From positions 124,001-188,000 of the forward strand of contig CAILBC010000022.1 of assembly GCA_903832325.1 (NCBI GenBank): a stretch of DNA of 64,000 nucleotides. The letters are read 5' to 3'. The notes beneath the pieces were generated by a model. The model was not told the DNA's origin, ran no database searches, and was given only the letters and a program-made list of their open reading frames with translations. The DNA is from an uncultured Sphingomonadales bacterium. GTDB taxonomy: Bacteria; Pseudomonadota; Alphaproteobacteria; Sphingomonadales; Sphingomonadaceae. Shown here piece after piece: positions 26,992 through 36,305 of the stretch; positions within the stretch are counted from its first letter, which is position 1, and each line of letters opens with the position of its first letter. Made by a program: the position numbers and the translations under genes.

Positions 26992-27017
26992 CGGCAGGCT
27001 TGACGGCAGGGCTTGAT
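26980..27017. repeat. 12-13-bp triple repeat at the kpsC stop codon
   Basis: Three copies of ggcagggcttgac-like units (26980-26992, 26993-27004, 27005-27017), the middle one lacking one G. The kpsC stop TGA lies in copy one and each copy repeats TTGA. Unit length is not in phase with codons, consistent with lying past the coding end. Confidence 0.85.
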
Positions 27018-27149
27018 CGTCTGCCGGCAACTCTTTGGCGCAAAATGGCCATGATAAATCCTTAACGGTCCCAGAATGGGTTTCGGCCGGGCGCCCCTGC
27101 GGCTATGCGCCGGGGCAGGCCACACGCCGGGCGCTAGGTCCGGCATCGA

Positions 27150-28550
27150 ATGGCCCAGGGTCACCAATTGGCGGGCACCATTGCCCGGGGGGAAGCACCG
27201 CGCATGTTCGCTGGCGGAATCGAGGCATTCGCAGGGGCCAGAGTGCTGCTGCTGCAAGGCCCGGTCGGCCCGTTCTTCGCCCGTTTTGCGCGCGACCTTC
27301 AGGGCGTGGGCGCGCAAGTGTGGAAAGTGAATTTCAACGCCGGCGATTGCCTGTTCCACCCCGGCGGCATCGCCTATTGCGGCACGATGGAGGCCTGGCC
27401 CGACTGGCTGGCGGCGCAGATCGATGCGCTGGCCATCGATGTGGTATTCCTGTTTGGCGATTGCCGGCCGATCCACAGCGCCGCGCACGCCGTCGCCACG
27501 CGCAAGGGGGTCGAAGTCGGCGTGTTTGAAGAGGGCTATCTGCGCCCCGATTTCATCACGCTGGAACGCCACGGCGTCAATGGCAACAGCCTGCGGCGGC
27601 GCGATCCCGATGCCTATCGCAGCCTGCCCGCCCGATCGATCGCGGTGCGGCCGATGCCGCGATCGTTCTGGCCCATGGTGCTGTGGGGCTTTCTCTATTT
27701 TGCCGCCGGGGCCTTCGGACGCTGGCGCTTTCGCAATTATCGCCACCACCGCCCGCTGACCTTTGTTGAGGCGATCCCCTGGCTGCGATCCCCTTTGCGC
27801 AAGGCGTGGTACCATTGGGCCGAACGCGGCCTGGCGGCGCGGATGACCGGCGCATGGTCGGGGCGGTTCTTCCTTGCGCCGCTGCAAGTGCACAACGATG
27901 CGCAAGTCCATGCCCATGCCGACGTGCGCGGGGTGCCCGGCTTTATCGCGATGACGATCATCTCGTTTGCGCGCGCCGCGCCCGATGATGCGCTGCTGGT
28001 GTTCAAACACCACCCGATGGATCGCGGCTATTGCGATTATACCCGGCTGATCCGCGAAACCGCGCAGGCCGCCGGCTGCGCCCGGCGGGTGATCTATTGC
28101 CACGATCAGCACATGCCGACAATTCTGCCGCATTGCCGGGGCGTGGTGGTGATCAACAGCACCACCGGGCTGGCCGCGATCGGCCAGGGCCGCCCGACCA
28201 AAGTGCTGGGTGAGGCGATTTTCGACATGCCGGGGCTTACCCACCAGGGGCCGATTGACCGGTTCTGGCGCGACGCCGCCAGCCAGCGGCCCGATGCCCT
28301 CCTCTACGACCGGTTTCGCGCAGAACTGATCGCCAAGACGCAGATCAACGGCAATTTCTATCGCCGGCTGGACCCGACGTCCTGCGCCACCGGCCTGGTG
28401 TGGCACGCGCCCGAACCCGAAATGCACCTGGCGACCGGTACAGTCGTACCCTTTCCAGCGCGCGACGATGCGCCATGGCGGACCCGGGCATCGGCGGCGC
28501 GCGCCGTCCTGGCGAGTGCCCTTTCGGCAAATGACCGCGCACGGCCCTGA
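27150..28550 (+). CDS. kpsS: Capsule Kdo transferase KpsS
   Basis: A 466-residue protein that starts the Kdo linker on the lipid acceptor. Landmarks shared with KpsS are LLLQGPVGPFFARFA, FLFGDCRPIHSAA, VGVFEEGYLRPDFITLE, FKHHPMDRGYCDYT and VVINSTTGLAAIGQGRPTKV. The C-terminus is about 50 residues longer than E. coli KpsS. An ATG at 27204 is an alternative start closer to the conserved region. It lies 158 bp after kpsC and ends inside a run of 15-bp tandem repeats. Confidence 0.93.
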   Translation: MAQGHQLAGTIARGEAPRMFAGGIEAFAGARVLLLQGPVGPFFARFARDLQGVGAQVWKVNFNAGDCLFHPGGIAYCGTMEAWPDWLAAQIDALAIDVVFLFGDCRPIHSAAHAVATRKGVEVGVFEEGYLRPDFITLERHGVNGNSLRRRDPDAYRSLPARSIAVRPMPRSFWPMVLWGFLYFAAGAFGRWRFRNYRHHRPLTFVEAIPWLRSPLRKAWYHWAERGLAARMTGAWSGRFFLAPLQVHNDAQVHAHADVRGVPGFIAMTIISFARAAPDDALLVFKHHPMDRGYCDYTRLIRETAQAAGCARRVIYCHDQHMPTILPHCRGVVVINSTTGLAAIGQGRPTKVLGEAIFDMPGLTHQGPIDRFWRDAASQRPDALLYDRFRAELIAKTQINGNFYRRLDPTSCATGLVWHAPEPEMHLATGTVVPFPARDDAPWRTRASAARAVLASALSANDRARP

Positions 28551-28617
28551 TCGTCCGGGCCCTGATCATCCGGGCCCTGATCGTCCGGGCCCTGATCATC
28601 CGGGCCCTGATCACCCA
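28543..28617. repeat. Five 15-bp tandem repeats at the kpsS end
   Basis: Five contiguous 15-bp units begin in the last codons of kpsS (28543) and end at 28617. Units 1 and 3 read ggccctgatcgtccg; units 2 and 4 have A in place of one G; unit 5 diverges at its end. The alternation suggests that a 15-bp duplication was followed by a 30-bp one. Each GGGCCC is self-complementary, so the array can also fold and might act as a terminator between kpsS and the convergent cupin gene. Confidence 0.9.
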
Positions 28618-28626
28618 GCACACTGA

Positions 28627-29106
28627 TCAACGGTGCGGCAAAGGGGTTCCGGCCGATGCCGGCAGGCTGCCATCGCGATAGGTGGTGGACCAGGGGCCGG
28701 TGGCGGTGCCGATAATCACCGTATCGACATCCGATCCATCAAAGTGGACCGCGCCCGCCGGGACCACAAGATAGCTGCCGGCGGGATAGGCGCGCGCCAG
28801 CGCTGTATCGAAACGGTCGCCAAAGCCAATGCGCAGCACCCCGCGCACCACGAACACGCGCGCAGTGGCGCTGTGGCTGTGGGGCGAATCCCAAACCCCG
28901 GCCGGAATCGAAAAGGCATAGGAAAACGGCGCGTCGGCGCTTTGTCGGTCACCTTCGAGCAGGGCATAACGCGTGCCGTTGGGCGCTTGGGTTTGCCAGG
29001 GAATCGTATCCGGGGTCCAGCCCGTGCCGGATCGGGCGGGCCCTGCCGCCAGCAGCAGCGCCATGAGGGCAAACGATGACAGTCTGGCAAAACGCGCGCG
29101 GGTCAT
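28627..29106 (-). CDS. Secreted cupin-domain protein
   Basis: A 159-residue protein with a signal peptide (MTRARFARLSSFALMALLLA, cut near residue 27) and one cupin barrel: the metal motif region is DSPHSHSATARVFVVRGVLRIGFG and the second conserved motif is YPAGSYLVVPAGAVHFDG. Most cupin metal ligands (two His, later His) are present. It is likely periplasmic; the substrate is unknown. The start at 29106 gives a proper signal peptide; longer forms add arginine-rich residues. It is divergent from bioB. Confidence 0.8.
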   Translation of the reverse strand: MTRARFARLSSFALMALLLAAGPARSGTGWTPDTIPWQTQAPNGTRYALLEGDRQSADAPFSYAFSIPAGVWDSPHSHSATARVFVVRGVLRIGFGDRFDTALARAYPAGSYLVVPAGAVHFDGSDVDTVIIGTATGPWSTTYRDGSLPASAGTPLPHR

Positions 29107-29312
29107 GAATCGGGTCCTTCGTGCTGGCTGAAGATACCGGGCCGTCATGCCCGGCAGCGATCGGTCGCGCATCCCGCATCGTGCGGTCAAACCGCGCGCG
29201 GCCGCCTGCAAAAACAGGTTTGCATGCGGCAACACGATGGTATGGGCGGGGGCATGGGTAGGGAAAAACCTATCCTTCCCAATTGCGTGACTTTGCCAAA
29301 GGATCCCCCCGC

Positions 29313-30353
29313 ATGCTGGCAGATGCCGCCCACGACACCGCCGCTGCTGTGCGCACCGACTGGAGCCGCGACGAAATTGCCGCGCTGTTCGACTTGCCGT
29401 TTACCGAGTTGGTGTTCTGCGCGGCTGCGGTGCACCGCGCGCACCACCGCGCCGGCGAAGTCCAGCTGTGCACGCTGCTGTCGATCAAGACCGGCGGCTG
29501 CCCCGAAGATTGCGGGTACTGTTCACAATCGGTGAAGGCCGACAGCGGCGTCGCAGCGACCAGGTTGATGGACGTGCAGGCCGTGCTGCAATCCGCCGCG
29601 CAGGCGCGCGATGCCGGATCAAAACGGTTCTGCATGGGCGCCGCCTGGCGCAACCCGAAGGATCGCGACATGCCGGCGATCATCGCCATGGTGCAGGGTG
29701 TGCGCGAAATGGGGATGGAAACCTGCATGACGCTGGGCATGCTGACCACGGCGCAGGCCGCGCAACTGGCCGAGGCGGGGCTGGATTACTATAACCACAA
29801 CATCGATACGTCGCCCGAACGCTATGGCGAGATCATCACCACGCGCAGCTTTGCCGACCGGCTGGATACGCTGGAAACGGTGCGCGCCGCGGGGATCAAC
29901 GTCTGTTCGGGCGGGATTGTCGGCATGGGCGAAACCCGCAGCGACCGGGTGGGTTTCATCCACGCCCTGGCAACGCTGGACCATCATCCCGAATCGGTGC
30001 CGGTGAACGCGCTGGTGCCGATCAAGGGCACGGTGCTGGGCGACATGCTGGCCGAAACGCCGCTGGCAAAGATCGATGATATCGAATTCGTGCGCACGGT
30101 GGCAGTCGCGCGGATCACCATGCCGCTGTCAATGGTGCGGCTGTCGGCGGGTCGCGAAGCGATGAGTGACGCAACGCAGGCGCTGTGCTTCCTCGCCGGG
30201 GCCAATTCGATTTTTACCGGCGACAAGCTGCTGACGGCGGCCAATGCCGGCGATGACAAGGATGCCGCGCTGTTTGCCCGGCTGGGGCTGAAACCGATGG
30301 ATGGCGAAGAACCGCTGCGCGCGGCAAAGGCCGGAGCCCGGATTTGCGAATGA
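29313..30353 (+). CDS. bioB: Biotin synthase
   Basis: A 346-residue radical SAM enzyme inserting sulfur into dethiobiotin. The cluster motif CPEDCGYC holds Cys63, Cys67 and Cys70; [13 protein letters not shown] and the [2Fe-2S]-site region around [17 protein letters not shown] and [16 protein letters not shown] are all family-typical. AAAGGA lies about ten bases before the ATG at 29313; a TTG start at 29283 is less likely. The stop overlaps bioD as ATGA. No bioA or bioF is nearby. Confidence 0.97.
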   Translation: MLADAAHDTAAAVRTDWSRDEIAALFDLPFTELVFCAAAVHRAHHRAGEVQLCTLLSIKTGGCPEDCGYCSQSVKADSGVAATRLMDVQAVLQSAAQARDAGSKRFCMGAAWRNPKDRDMPAIIAMVQGVREMGMETCMTLGMLTTAQAAQLAEAGLDYYNHNIDTSPERYGEIITTRSFADRLDTLETVRAAGINVCSGGIVGMGETRSDRVGFIHALATLDHHPESVPVNALVPIKGTVLGDMLAETPLAKIDDIEFVRTVAVARITMPLSMVRLSAGREAMSDATQALCFLAGANSIFTGDKLLTAANAGDDKDAALFARLGLKPMDGEEPLRAAKAGARICE

Positions 30354-30970
30354 CCGCGTTCGTTATCACGGGCACCGACACCGGCATCGGCAAGACCGTG
30401 TTCAGCGCCGCGCTGGCCGGCGCGCTGGGTGCGCATTACTGGAAACCGGTGCAGTCCGGGCTGGAAGACGGCGCAGATGCCGATACCGTGGCGCGCCTGT
30501 CCGGCCTGCCCGCAGACCGCATCCTGCCCGAAGCCTATCGCCTGACCCGGCCGCTCAGCCCGCATCGCGCGGCAGAGCTTGACGGCGTGACGATAGACCC
30601 TGCGCGGCTGGCCTTGCCGCCGCACCGCCCGCTGGTGGTCGAAGGCGCCGGCGGCGCGCTGGTGCCGATCACCCGCGCGATGACCTTTGCCGATGTGTTC
30701 GGCCAATGGGGCCTGCCGGTGATCGTGGTCGCGCGCACCGGCCTTGGCACGATCAACCACAGCCTGCTGACGATCGAGGCCCTGCGCGCGCGCGGCGTCA
30801 CGGTGCATGGTGTGGCCTTTGTCGGCGATGCCAACCCCGACAACGAGGCGACGATTGCTGAAATGGGCAGGGCGCGCCGGCTGGGCCGCCTGCCGATCCT
30901 GCGCGACCTGGCCCCTGACAATCTCGCCGCCGCCTTTGCCGAAAGTTTCGGTCCCGACGCCTTTGCCTGA
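30350..30970 (+). CDS. bioD: Dethiobiotin synthetase
   Basis: A 206-residue ATP-dependent carboxylase making dethiobiotin from diaminopelargonate. The P-loop [19 protein letters not shown] is at the N-terminus; [25 protein letters not shown] and [16 protein letters not shown] are the other family motifs. It is coupled to bioB by ATGA (30350-30353), giving a two-gene biotin operon. The short downstream region 30985-31022 holds degenerate GAT/CCC-rich repeats. Confidence 0.96.
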   Translation: MTAFVITGTDTGIGKTVFSAALAGALGAHYWKPVQSGLEDGADADTVARLSGLPADRILPEAYRLTRPLSPHRAAELDGVTIDPARLALPPHRPLVVEGAGGALVPITRAMTFADVFGQWGLPVIVVARTGLGTINHSLLTIEALRARGVTVHGVAFVGDANPDNEATIAEMGRARRLGRLPILRDLAPDNLAAAFAESFGPDAFA

Positions 30971-31012
30971 AGCCGGCCAGGACCCCGGCCAGGACTCCGA
31001 TCAGCACCCCGA

Positions 31013-31723
31013 TCAGGACCCGGTGGGCACCCGTCGCACAGTCAGCACTTTCACCGGGTCGGCCAGCATCTGCCCGCGCATGATGCCTTCACCCAGCGTG
31101 GGGGAAATCGGCGCGTCCCAGATCTTGCGCACCAGATCCATCCCCGACACGACATGGCCAAACACCGCATAGCCGGCCTGCAAATCGGGATCGGTGGCCT
31201 TTGGATCGGCATCGAGCCCGGTCATGTCGGACAGCAGCAGCGAAAAATCGGCCAGCGCCGTGCCCGGGGCATTGCGCGCCATCGAGATCGATCCGGCTTT
31301 GTGCGACAGGCCGGTCTGGGTGGTCGGCTCGTGCGCGATTGGCGCAAACAGCCGGCGCGGATCGCGCAGGCCGGCCTGAACCAGGCCATTGGGTTGATCC
31401 CCCCAGGCCAGGTGCATCGCGCGGTAGAACGTGATGCCGTCGAATCGTTTCGTATCGACATAATGCAGGAAATTGGCGGTGGTGATCGGCGCATGCTTGC
31501 CATCGAGTTCCAGCCCGATCGTGCCCAGCGTCGTCACCATGTCCACGCGCACCGTGTCGGCCAGCGGGATCGGCGCCGGTTCGGGCGCAGGCTTTGGCGC
31601 GGCGCGGGGGTGGGCGGCGCGCGCCGGTGCGGCCTGCGCCGGGGCACCTGACACCATCGGGGCCAGCGCGGCAACAAGACCAAGGGCGCACCATAGCGCG
31701 GCGGCGAATCGGGGCATGATCAT
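31013..31723 (-). CDS. Cyclophilin-type peptidyl-prolyl isomerase, secreted
   Basis: A 236-residue protein with a signal peptide (FAAALWCALGLVAALAP; cut near residue 31), an Ala/Pro-rich spacer, and a cyclophilin domain: TTLGTIGLELDGKHAPITTANFL, FDGITFYRAM, GSISMARN and VFGHVVSGMDLVRKI. The usual QGGDP catalytic stretch is altered to VQAGLRD, so activity may be reduced. It probably works in the periplasm on folding of exported proteins. Start could be 31723 (MIMPRF) or 31717 (MPRF). Confidence 0.85.
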   Translation of the reverse strand: MIMPRFAAALWCALGLVAALAPMVSGAPAQAAPARAAHPRAAPKPAPEPAPIPLADTVRVDMVTTLGTIGLELDGKHAPITTANFLHYVDTKRFDGITFYRAMHLAWGDQPNGLVQAGLRDPRRLFAPIAHEPTTQTGLSHKAGSISMARNAPGTALADFSLLLSDMTGLDADPKATDPDLQAGYAVFGHVVSGMDLVRKIWDAPISPTLGEGIMRGQMLADPVKVLTVRRVPTGS

Positions 31724-31920
31724 CGCGCAATCGTGCCGCAGCACGGGGGCGGATGCCAAGGCTTTAGCGGGCATTGGCGCAATTGCCGCTGTCCGACCGG
31801 TTAACCGCCCCCCCCGCGCTCGTACCGATGGCCGATCTTATGCTTCGGGCAGGGGTGCAGGGTTAATTTCAGCCAAACCGCCGGCGTGGGTCCGGCCTTG
31901 TCCTGATTGCAGGAGCCGAC

Positions 31921-33873
31921 ATGGTTCGTTTCAACATTTCCGCCAAACTGCTTACCGCCTTTTCGTTGCTGCTGGCCATCATGGCGGTGATGGGCCTGTT
32001 CGCGGTTCAAAAAATGGGCGAAGTCGATGCGCTGTCGTCCGAAATGCGCAGTCGCTGGCTGCCCGCGGCGCAGAACCTGGGCGATATCCACACGTATCTG
32101 TCGCAATATCGCATCAAACAGGGCGACATGATCGAGGCGCCGACGGATCGCACCGAAAAGCTGGTGCGCAATGCGGAGCAAGTGATCGGCGGCCTGCTCG
32201 ATGATTATGGCCGGCACGCCGAAGGCAAGCAGAAGGCTTCGCTCGATGTGCTGCGCCAGGGCTGGGCCGCCTATACCGCGCAAAACGCCACGTTTGCCGC
32301 CACCGCGCGGGCCGATGCCCCTGCGGCGCGCGCGCTGTTCCAGGGTGAAGCGCTCGACCGGTTCTATGCCATGGAAGACACCGTGCTGGCGATGATCGAT
32401 CAGGACGGCAAGGCCGCCGCCGAAGTCTCGAACCGTTCGGCGCAGATCTATGCCTCTGCCCGGATGGTGCTGATCGGCGCGATCATCGGCGGGCTGTGCG
32501 CAGCGATCGGGCTGATGGGCATGCTGATGTTCAACATCGCGCGCCCGCTGGCCCGGATGAGCGAAGCGGTGGGCCGGCTGGTGGCGGGCGACATGGCGGT
32601 GCATCTGCCGGGCACGGGCCGCAGCGATGAAATCGGCGCGCTGGCCGCCGCGCTGGAACGATTCAAGGATCTGGTGGCCGCCGATGTCGAACGCGCGGCC
32701 GCCGAAAAGGCGCGCGCGGCCGAAGCGCGCGTGACGATCGAGGCGATCGGCGGCGGGCTGGCCGCGCTGGCAGCGGGCGACCTGAGCCACAGCGTACCCG
32801 AAAATGGCCATGGCGCGCTGGCCAAGCTGCATGTCGATTACAACACCGCGGTCGGCGCGCTGAGCACGGTGCTGGCCAAGATTGTCGAAGGCTGCACCAC
32901 GATCCAGACCGGCACAATGGAAATTGCCTCGGCCGCCAACGATCTGTCGCTGCGCAGCGAACAGCAGGCCTCTTCGATTGCCGAAACCGCCCGCACGCTG
33001 GGCGAATTCACCGGCACGGTGCGCATCACCGCCGACAATGCGCGCCAGACCAGCAGCCGGCTGGGTGTGGCGCGCACCACCGCGGGCACGGTGGAAGACA
33101 TTACGCGCCGGGCGATCGAGGCGATGCGATCGATCGAGGGTTCCTCACGCGAAATGTCGGAAATCGTCAACGTGATCGATGGCATCGCGTTTCAGACCAA
33201 CCTGCTGGCGCTGAATGCCGGGGTGGAGGCCGCGCGCGCCGGCGATTCGGGCAAGGGCTTTGCCGTGGTGGCCAACGAAGTGCGCGCGCTGGCCCAGCGC
33301 AGCGCCGAAGCGGCCAAGGATATCAAGGCATTGATTTCCACCAGCACCGACCAGATCGGCGGCGGGGTCAGCCTGGTCGAATCGAGCGGCGATGCGCTGC
33401 GCCAGATTGTTGGCGAAGTGAGCGCGGTTTCAGGGCTGGTCGACGAAATTGCCGAAGCCGCCGAGCGGCAGGCCACCGGGATTGCCGAAATTTCGGACAT
33501 GGTCAGTTCCATGGACCGGTTCACCCAGCAGAACGCGGCGATGGTGGAACAAACCTCTGCCGGCACGCGCAACCTGTCGGAAGAAACCGTGCGGTTGATG
33601 GACCAGCTGCGCCAGTTCAATGTCGATCACACGCAGGAAAACGGCCGGGACATGCAGGAAAACGCCTGGGACATGCCGGAAAACGCCTGGGACATGCAGG
33701 CAAAGGGCCGTGGCGCTGCGCCAGCCTGGCACGATCCCGATCCGCACGAGGCCCCGTTTTATCAGCCCCCCGCGCCTGCCGCAGGACGGCCGCGCCCTTT
33801 GCCCACATTTGCCGGAAACACTGCGCTGGCGTCCGATCCGGGCCACGACAGCGAAGACTGGTCGGAATTCTGA
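31921..33873 (+). CDS. Methyl-accepting chemotaxis protein
   Basis: A 650-residue receptor. A membrane segment at about 10-30, a four-helix-bundle sensor domain of about 150 residues, a second membrane segment (about 185-205), a HAMP domain with a second HAMP-like stretch (AIGGGLAALAAGDLSHSVPE), and a signalling domain with the conserved tip NLLALNAGVEAARAGDSGKGFAVVA. The C-terminal tail carries three copies of a 7-residue ENxxDM unit and ends DWSEF, which may serve as a CheR-tether-like tail. An AGGAG sequence precedes the ATG. Confidence 0.95.
   Translation: MVRFNISAKLLTAFSLLLAIMAVMGLFAVQKMGEVDALSSEMRSRWLPAAQNLGDIHTYLSQYRIKQGDMIEAPTDRTEKLVRNAEQVIGGLLDDYGRHAEGKQKASLDVLRQGWAAYTAQNATFAATARADAPAARALFQGEALDRFYAMEDTVLAMIDQDGKAAAEVSNRSAQIYASARMVLIGAIIGGLCAAIGLMGMLMFNIARPLARMSEAVGRLVAGDMAVHLPGTGRSDEIGALAAALERFKDLVAADVERAAAEKARAAEARVTIEAIGGGLAALAAGDLSHSVPENGHGALAKLHVDYNTAVGALSTVLAKIVEGCTTIQTGTMEIASAANDLSLRSEQQASSIAETARTLGEFTGTVRITADNARQTSSRLGVARTTAGTVEDITRRAIEAMRSIEGSSREMSEIVNVIDGIAFQTNLLALNAGVEAARAGDSGKGFAVVANEVRALAQRSAEAAKDIKALISTSTDQIGGGVSLVESSGDALRQIVGEVSAVSGLVDEIAEAAERQATGIAEISDMVSSMDRFTQQNAAMVEQTSAGTRNLSEETVRLMDQLRQFNVDHTQENGRDMQENAWDMPENAWDMQAKGRGAAPAWHDPDPHEAPFYQPPAPAAGRPRPLPTFAGNTALASDPGHDSEDWSEF
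33634..33696. repeat. Three 21-bp tandem repeats in the chemoreceptor tail
   Basis: Units 33634-33654, 33655-33675 and 33676-33696 (c[ac]ggaaaacg...gggacatg) differ at three positions and encode three copies of a QENxxDM-like heptapeptide after the signalling domain. The repeat is in frame. Confidence 0.85.
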
Positions 33874-34039
33874 ACGGGACCACCCGGTAAGATACCGAGG
33901 GTGCCGTTGGCACGGACCTAACGCTACCCGGCCATAAGCGCTTAAACACACTGCACAAATTCTCCCGCCTTGCACCGTCTGCCATCCCCCCGGAGCAGCA
34001 CTTTTGCAAACCGCTGATTGATCGCGAAAGGACGATACC

Positions 34040-34390
34040 ATGCACAAGTCCCTTGCCCTGACCATCGGGCTGGCCCTTGCGGGCCTGTCGATGCTGGCCA
34101 CCCCGGCCCAGGCGCAGTCGACCGACTGGATCCGGCAGGTGGCCCGCGCCATTGCCGCCAAGCAGACTTATCCGCGCAGCGCCCAGATGCGCGGCGAAGA
34201 AGGCACTGCCAAAGTGAAAATCACGATCAGCGCAACCGGCGCGGTGGAACGCACCGAACTGGTCAGCCCGTCGGGATCATCGACGCTCGACAAAGAGGCG
34301 CTGGCGCTGCCGCAGCGCGCGGGCCAGGTGCCGCCGCCGCCAGGCGGCGCCACCACGGTGACCGTGCCGATCACCTGGAAACTGCTGTAA
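34040..34390 (+). CDS. Small periplasmic TonB C-terminal domain protein
   Basis: A 116-residue protein with a clean signal peptide cut after AQA (about residue 24) and a lone TonB C-terminal fold: YPRSAQMRGEEGTAKVKITISATGAVERTELVSPSGSSTLDKEAL. It lacks the membrane anchor and proline linker of TonB, so it cannot transduce energy by itself; such proteins are of unknown function, often listed as energy transducer TonB. An AAAGGAC sequence precedes the start. Confidence 0.85.
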   Translation: MHKSLALTIGLALAGLSMLATPAQAQSTDWIRQVARAIAAKQTYPRSAQMRGEEGTAKVKITISATGAVERTELVSPSGSSTLDKEALALPQRAGQVPPPPGGATTVTVPITWKLL

Positions 34391-34442
34391 ACCCATCCCC
34401 GAGCCGGAATGGAACACGGGGCGCAGTGGCAACACCGCGCCC

Positions 34443-34535
34443 CGTGTTTCGTTCCCCGTGTTTCGTTCCCCGTGTTTCGTTCCCCGTGTTTCGTTCCCCG
34501 TAATTCGTTTTCCGTGATTCGTTCCCCGTAATTCT
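34443..34535. repeat. 14-bp tandem repeat array, about 6.6 copies
   Basis: Units of cgtgtttcgttccc start at 34443; four are perfect (to 34498), followed by two degenerate copies and a partial one ending near 34535. The array lies between the convergent stops of the TonB-C gene and a glycosyltransferase and is noncoding; 14 bp is out of codon phase. Confidence 0.92.
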
Positions 34536-34570
34536 GGCAGCGCGGGCGCGCTTTGGCGCATCCGCGCGGT

Positions 34571-35611
34571 TCAGCCGCGACGGTTGCCCGCCGCATCACG
34601 CGCATATTCCATGTGCAGCACCCCGCGGTGCGCGTTCCACCGGCCCATCACTTTGTCGAGTTCGAACAGCCACCCGCTGATCCGCGCCTCCGGCTCGCGA
34701 TTGAGCAGCGGATAGAGCGGCAGCCGCAGCGTCAGCGCCATGGTCTTGAACAGCGGGCGCAGGCGGCCCTGGTCAATCATTTCCCAGTTCACCGCATGGT
34801 TGCCGATGCGAAACCGGCGCATGCGCATCCACGCGACCGAGGCGCGCTGCGGCGGCACTTCTTCTTCCACCACGGCATCGGCGGCCCAGGCCATGGGATG
34901 CCCGGCATTGAACAGCGCGCGAAAGAACACCGTGTCGCCCCCTCCGCTCAGCCCGAACCGGTCATCGAACAGCGGCCGCGGATGATCACGGATGGCATGA
35001 AGATCAACCAGGAAATTGCAGGTGCAGAACACGAACGTGCGGCCCGACAGCATCTGCGGCTGAACCGACCAGAACCGGGCAATGCGTTGCAACCCGGCGC
35101 GCATTGCCGGAAATACCGGCAGCACCGGCCCGCCCACGACATGTGCGCCGGTGCTGGCCTGCACCGCGGCCAGCGCGTGAAGCCAGCGCTCACCCGGCCA
35201 TTCGTCATCATCGATCATCGCCATGAAGCGCACCGCGTGATGCTGCGCCCGCGCGAAAATCGCATTGCGCGCGGCGGCAATGCCGGGCCGGGTTTCCGCG
35301 GTGAAATCCAGCCGCAGGCCGTGGCGTTGCGCCTCGTCCGCGGCGGCCCGCGCCACGGCAGGGTCGCTGCCATCGTTGTCAACCACGATCACCAGCGGAT
35401 CGATCCCGGCATACCGCGCCGCACGCGCCACATGGGCAATGACGCGCACCAGGCCCGCGGGCCGCCGATATGTCGCCAGGCCAACCGCCCAGAGCGCGTC
35501 TGTTGCGGTGTCGGCGCCCGCAAAGTGGGTACCCGGAATGTGGGGGCCCGGAATGTTGGCAGCTGGGCGATCGGTCATCGCGGATTCGGACAAAGTGGTG
35601 CGCGTGTGCAT
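34571..35611 (-). CDS. Glycosyltransferase family 2
   Basis: A 346-residue GT-A enzyme: VGLATYRRPAGLVRVIAHV and VIVVDNDGSDP at the start, FMAMIDDDEWPGERWL as the DxD metal site, and a late FDDRFGLSGGGDTVFFRAL acceptor segment. An amphipathic C-terminal region (LRPLFKTMALTLRLPLYPLL) may attach it to the membrane. Start is uncertain: 35611 has AGGG upstream; 35578 and 35632 are alternatives. The N-terminal tail contains a 15-bp in-frame duplication. It faces away from the PEP-CTERM genes. Confidence 0.88.
   Translation of the reverse strand: MHTRTTLSESAMTDRPAANIPGPHIPGTHFAGADTATDALWAVGLATYRRPAGLVRVIAHVARAARYAGIDPLVIVVDNDGSDPAVARAAADEAQRHGLRLDFTAETRPGIAAARNAIFARAQHHAVRFMAMIDDDEWPGERWLHALAAVQASTGAHVVGGPVLPVFPAMRAGLQRIARFWSVQPQMLSGRTFVFCTCNFLVDLHAIRDHPRPLFDDRFGLSGGGDTVFFRALFNAGHPMAWAADAVVEEEVPPQRASVAWMRMRRFRIGNHAVNWEMIDQGRLRPLFKTMALTLRLPLYPLLNREPEARISGWLFELDKVMGRWNAHRGVLHMEYARDAAGNRRG
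35525..35554. repeat. 15-bp duplication in the 5' tail of the glycosyltransferase
   Basis: Two 15-bp copies (35525-35539 and 35540-35554) differ at two positions and give the IPGPH IPGTH duplication in the disordered N-terminal tail. Confidence 0.8.
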
Positions 35612-36305
35612 TGCGGAAACCCTGTTGATCATGGCCCTGCACCATACCGGGCAGCATTGCCGGGCGGGGCACGGGGATGGCCGGCGGGGCACAGGCAATG
35701 CGGCATTCGTGCTGTGCCGCACGCCCCGAGTCCCATGACCCGAGTCCTGTGCCCCGTGTCCTGTGCCCTATGCCCTATGCCCGGTGTCCTAAGCAGCACC
35801 CCTTATGCGGACCAGTGAAACCAAATCGGAATCGGACAAAACCCTGTTCGCCCGCTGCCTGCGCGCCCGATCAGCCCGCCACGGATTCGGATCGGCCCCC
35901 GCCGATACACCGCCACAGCGCCCTGCGCTGGCCCCCGGCAGCGGTCGCCACGGCTTCGGATGCGCCGGATTTTGCGACTGGTATCGAGCAATTGCGATCT
36001 GCGCCCGCAGCCCTGCCAAACATGGCCACGCCAACACGCATAGCCTTGATCCGCCACGCAAAGTCGGCACTTCCGGGCGTAACCAACGGCGTCGGCACTT
36101 TCCGCGCCGGCAATCATCGCCCCATCCCGGACAGACCCCCCGGCCAATTCAACCGGATTCGGGTCAAACCCCCGGGGCGCACGCATGGACTTGGCCCAGC
36201 GGCACAGTTAGCCCGAAATTAACGACAAGACAGCCCTGCATTTGAAGCCTTTGCCGGGCTTCCGGTTCGGAGTTGCCTTGGCGTTATTTGCTCGGGAGTA
36301 CTCAG
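35612..36305. other. Long intergenic region with degenerate short repeats
   Basis: About 690 bp between divergent genes. Its left part (about 35725-35800) is filled with degenerate copies of a ccctatgc/ccgtgtcc-type unit. Both strands stay partly open by chance, but the possible proteins are arginine/proline-rich and lack domain patterns or ribosome sites. The right end supplies the leader of the PEP-CTERM gene. Confidence 0.5.

Noticed and set aside
28543..28617. Possible CRISPR array
   Set aside because: Repeats are contiguous 15-bp units without spacers and no cas genes are present.
28358..28630. Minus-strand peptide with DQGPD repeats
   Set aside because: Produced by the tandem repeat reading through the kpsS end; no ribosome site and it overlaps kpsS antisense.
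29107..29312. Biotin repressor site before bioB
   Set aside because: No BioR-like TTATnnATAA or BirA-type palindrome was found in the gap.
33874..33960. Possible structured RNA after the chemoreceptor
   Set aside because: There is a small gtgcc/ggcac hairpin, but no riboswitch consensus that I know fits.
36060..36110. Possible sigma-54 promoter (ggcac ... gc) before the PEP-CTERM gene
   Set aside because: GGCAC occurs but the -12 TTGC is absent and the spacing does not fit; another candidate at 38214 is two bases too short.
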